Position numbers and translations under genes: made by a program
Shown here: positions 61,435 to 64,000 of the stretch, piece by piece
Layout of the letters: every line of letters begins with the position of its first letter
Position numbering within the stretch: the first letter of the stretch is position 1
The notes under the pieces: model-generated
What the model was told of the DNA's origin: nothing
What the model saw: the letters and a program-made list of their open reading frames with translations, nothing else
Databases searched by the model: none
Assembly (NCBI RefSeq): GCF_000003855.2
Contig: NW_003101677.1
Location: 3,342,480 to 3,406,479 of the forward strand
Reading direction: 5' to 3'
Length of the DNA stretch: 64,000 nucleotides
DNA from: Blastomyces gilchristii SLH14081
Taxonomy: Eukaryota > Ascomycota > Eurotiomycetes > Onygenales > Ajellomycetaceae

Positions 61435-64000
61435 TTACGAAGCAGGTTCTTGGGTTGAGTTTAGAATCGACTCAGCAATCAAGTCAGAGGAGCCAATAAC
61501 CCCTGCTTCGAGTATCTTCAACTCTGAGTTAGCTTTGTTACTGCCCATGTCTTCCCCCGGCGATTCAATAATATTCAATCCTCCAGTGACCTGTCCGTCG
61601 GTCGCTTTGGCGTTGTTCTCAGGCGAAGACGAAGAAGCCTTCTTCTCCTTGACTCCAGGACCCATGAGAGCGGGAGGACGCTGATTGGAAGCACGAGCTT
61701 GCTTCAAACTGATTGTCTTCTGCTTATTCGTGGTCGTAACTGGGAGGTTTAGATCCCTCTCTATCGTAGCTTTCATGAGTGCTGCCATCCACAAACGCCC
61801 CTGCTGGATGTTGTCGACTTGGAAGAAGTGGACGGAGGGCTTTGTAAACTGAACCGCCCGTGGTAACCCGGCCTTTGGTGGAACGAGTTTGAATATGAAT
61901 GGCGCATCGCCGGAAGACGACTTGGACATATTTGATACCGAATCTGCATCGGCGGAAGGATTCCCGTTATTCCAATTACTTGGAGACGTTGGAGACGCTG
62001 TTGCGCCGGTGAGTGTGGCATGAAGTGCCGTGATCGTGTCTTGGTCAGCACGGAATACACGATGTGAGGAGATATCGATTAGTCCACGTTCCTCTGTATC
62101 GTCCTCTGAATAATAATATGAAAGTCTGCGACCACGAAGAACGAAAAGTCGCGGTTTCCATGTAGTCATTAGATTGGAGGATTTCTTCTTCATCCAGCCA
62201 GAGTAGTCGCATCCAATCATTTGTTCTTGTGGAGTTTTCTTTTCTAAACCTCGCATGTATGCACTGGTATCTTTCTTTGATTTTGAGCGCGCATTGGAAG
62301 CCTTTGGCATTGCCACTAATGCAAATGCTCCTTCAACGGTTTTCGTAGAACTATCTATGCTTTCTATTTCGAAGCTTTTGGATGTACCAGAAGGTGTAGT
62401 AGAGTTTGTCCTAGTGGGGGACTTCTGTGAGTCCTTTGACGCAGATGCTGAAGAGGGGGATGATGAAGCCATTGCTCTCTCGTTACCAGTGACGGCATCT
62501 GAAACAGCGCGTAAGCCTATGGCACGACGAACTCTAGGAGCAACGTTTTTGAGATGTGACGATGGTAAGGGGGAGGAGCGCCCAGAACTTTCTCCATCCC
62601 CCTTTGAATGAAGGGGGGATAGTGCAGAAAATATTCCATTACTGGGGCTTGTGTTTTTCTCTTCCAAATTCGTTACAGTAGGAGCATGGGTGTTGTCTCC
62701 AAACGATTGCTTGGAGAAGACGCTGTGGTCACCGAGCTTCCCGTTTAACGAACTATTTTGGTTAACTTTGTTTGAGAAATGCGGCACGAAATCCCGGATG
62801 GAGTCTGCGCTACCAAATCGCGAGTGCCGTTTAACGCGGGCTTGCTTCGAATCTTCTGCAGTGCTAGATTTCCTTGAATGGCTAAAGCTTCGGCCTGTAG
62901 AATCCCGCTTTGTAAGCAATTTCCGAGACTTCCGGGCATCTATTTCACCTCCTGAGAAATATCCTCTATCCAAATCCGCTGAGTCCACAATGAGAGAGGA
63001 ATCGAAATCGGGATTGGCAAAGCCGGCTAGCCCCCGCTGGCGAATTGACTCTGCGGGGGAACCAACCAAGTTCTCAGGCCGATTGTTCACAGCCTGGGAT
63101 CCTGTTGCCAGGGTCCAGCCCCTGTCAAACGAAGCTTTTTTACCTCGGGGAGCACCGTGTGCTGACCTAGTTCTCTGGTTAGGAGATCCTGGAGAGCCTT
63201 CCATTGATGAATGGGAGCGAGAATAGTTTATCTGGCGGATAGATGCTGCTGATGGTCTTGAGGAACTATCTAGGCCAGAGGTTTGATTCAGGGGTGAAAC
63301 TGGGGAAGCGTTGCTGCTCAGAGTCGAAGACATAGAAGCTGTTATCCCTGAATAATGTTTTCCAGACGCACTTCTCGATTGTCGTGCACTGCGGCTTGGG
63401 CTTTCGGTAAAATTAGGGATCCTGGGAAGGAACGAGCCTCCAGATCGACTCTGAGATCGGTCGTACTCCCCAGAAGAGCGATCTCTACCCGAGAAGGTAG
63501 ATGAGGATTGTCGCAGCTGCCTAATCCCTTTGATCTCCTCCTGGAAGGTCTTGATTATATGCCAACTCTTCAACCGCTTTCCCATAACCCCAAAGTTAAA
63601 CTCCTTCATATAGATGAATTCTTGGTCCATCTCAAGCAAAACATCTCCGGTGATTTCCTGCTCCTCAAAAATTTCGCAATGTTTTGGATCCATACCAAGC
63701 CCTTGAAGATGTCGAGCAGTCTGGTGATGGTCCCAACCCCTTACAGTGTATTCGTTCAAAGTGACTCCCTCTTCTTCTTCAGTTTCCGCTCCAGGGATGT
63801 ACGACAGTCTATGGTCTCGATGGCTGCTGTATTCGCTGCCAGAATCATTTGGATTCCTCGGGTCCTGTGCAACAACACTATGGCGTGGGGTGCTGAAATT
63901 CGTGATATGTTCATCGATAACGCTCAAGGTTTGATTTATCACAGCACTATCATCTCCATTTCCACGAGACATAGTCTTGCTGATAGTTCTTTGCACGGCC
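61435..64000 (-). CDS. Boi-type cell-polarity scaffold, SAM and PH domains (N-terminus outside window)
   Basis: The frame is open across the right edge of the window. The codon at 63,996 is GTG, not ATG, and the frame continues to 64,000, so at least the N-terminus is missing. 853 residues are visible before the stop at 61,435. A SAM domain lies at about 84-150 of the visible part (VRGWDHHQTARHLQGLG), then a Ser/Arg-rich disordered linker (150-590), then a PH domain at about 596-747 (YSGWMKKKSSNLMTTWKPR to WMAALMKA). The SAM then PH order with long Ser-rich linker matches fungal Boi1/Boi2 proteins, which bind polarity factors and phosphoinositides at growth sites. Family members carry an N-terminal SH3 domain, expected just beyond the edge. 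No intron was seen in this part. Confidence 0.88.
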   Translation of the reverse strand, partial: AVQRTISKTMSRGNGDDSAVINQTLSVIDEHITNFSTPRHSVVAQDPRNPNDSGSEYSSHRDHRLSYIPGAETEEEEGVTLNEYTVRGWDHHQTARHLQGLGMDPKHCEIFEEQEITGDVLLEMDQEFIYMKEFNFGVMGKRLKSWHIIKTFQEEIKGIRQLRQSSSTFSGRDRSSGEYDRSQSRSGGSFLPRIPNFTESPSRSARQSRSASGKHYSGITASMSSTLSSNASPVSPLNQTSGLDSSSRPSAASIRQINYSRSHSSMEGSPGSPNQRTRSAHGAPRGKKASFDRGWTLATGSQAVNNRPENLVGSPAESIRQRGLAGFANPDFDSSLIVDSADLDRGYFSGGEIDARKSRKLLTKRDSTGRSFSHSRKSSTAEDSKQARVKRHSRFGSADSIRDFVPHFSNKVNQNSSLNGKLGDHSVFSKQSFGDNTHAPTVTNLEEKNTSPSNGIFSALSPLHSKGDGESSGRSSPLPSSHLKNVAPRVRRAIGLRAVSDAVTGNERAMASSSPSSASASKDSQKSPTRTNSTTPSGTSKSFEIESIDSSTKTVEGAFALVAMPKASNARSKSKKDTSAYMRGLEKKTPQEQMIGCDYSGWMKKKSSNLMTTWKPRLFVLRGRRLSYYYSEDDTEERGLIDISSHRVFRADQDTITALHATLTGATASPTSPSNWNNGNPSADADSVSNMSKSSSGDAPFIFKLVPPKAGLPRAVQFTKPSVHFFQVDNIQQGRLWMAALMKATIERDLNLPVTTTNKQKTISLKQARASNQRPPALMGPGVKEKKASSSSPENNAKATDGQVTGGLNIIESPGEDMGSNKANSELKILEAGVIGSSDLIAESILNSTQEPAS

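Noticed and set aside
62651..63226. 191-codon plus-strand open frame
   Set aside because: Antisense to the Ser/Arg-rich linker of the Boi-type gene, with no recognisable content.

Overview
This window is nuclear DNA of a filamentous ascomycete (Pezizomycotina). The spliced genes have short GT-AG introns and fungal-type proteins. An AT-rich transposon block abuts GC-balanced housekeeping genes, and the transposon copies differ mostly by C-to-T and G-to-A changes, the footprint of repeat-induced point mutation (RIP). An Onygenales-type genome with AT-rich isochores (for example Blastomyces-like) would fit, but the sequence alone does not fix the species.

Positions 1 to about 47,300 are a nest of decayed transposable elements with no intact gene. 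The layers can be resolved from LTR pairs and target-site duplications (TSDs). A Gypsy-B element (pieces 2,405-3,766, 11,226-12,212 and 26,717-27,203) was interrupted twice. One insertion is a hAT DNA transposon (3,767-11,217, 8-bp TSD AATCAGAG) that itself carries a 507-bp MITE (7,400-7,906). The other is a Gypsy-A chromovirus in the Gypsy-B LTR (12,213-26,711, TSD CTTTT), which was entered in its own gag leader by a second Gypsy-A copy (12,751-19,995, TSD GAAAT). To the right, another Gypsy-B fragment (27,204-28,584, resuming at 47,148) was split by Copia-1 (28,585-47,142, TSD GAGGT). Copia-1 was in turn split by a complete minus-strand Gypsy-B (31,363-39,198, TSD ATATT) and by Copia-2 (39,510-44,688, TSD CATCA). 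In silico removal of the last two, with one TSD copy each, restores the Copia-1 integrase frame at both sites.

All element reading frames are riddled with stops, many at former Trp codons (TGG to TGA). The most unusual element feature is a second RNase H-like motif downstream of the integrase chromodomain in both Gypsy-A copies. Small CpG-bearing pockets have escaped RIP at 1,889-2,390, 28,322-29,040, 39,105-39,198 and 47,020-47,300.

The transposon block ends in a frameshifted fragment of a threonine aldolase gene (47,302-47,625). Beyond it, 48.6-64.0 kb is ordinary gene-dense euchromatin with six conserved genes: TIM50 (-), the proteasome deubiquitinase RPN11 (-), a class I histone deacetylase of the RPD3/RpdA type (+), ribosomal protein uL14/RPL23 (+), a Ted1/Cdc1-type metallophosphoesterase (-), and a Boi-type SAM-PH polarity protein (-, running off the right edge). 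They form no pathway or operon. RPN11 and RPD3 share a 648-bp divergent promoter region.
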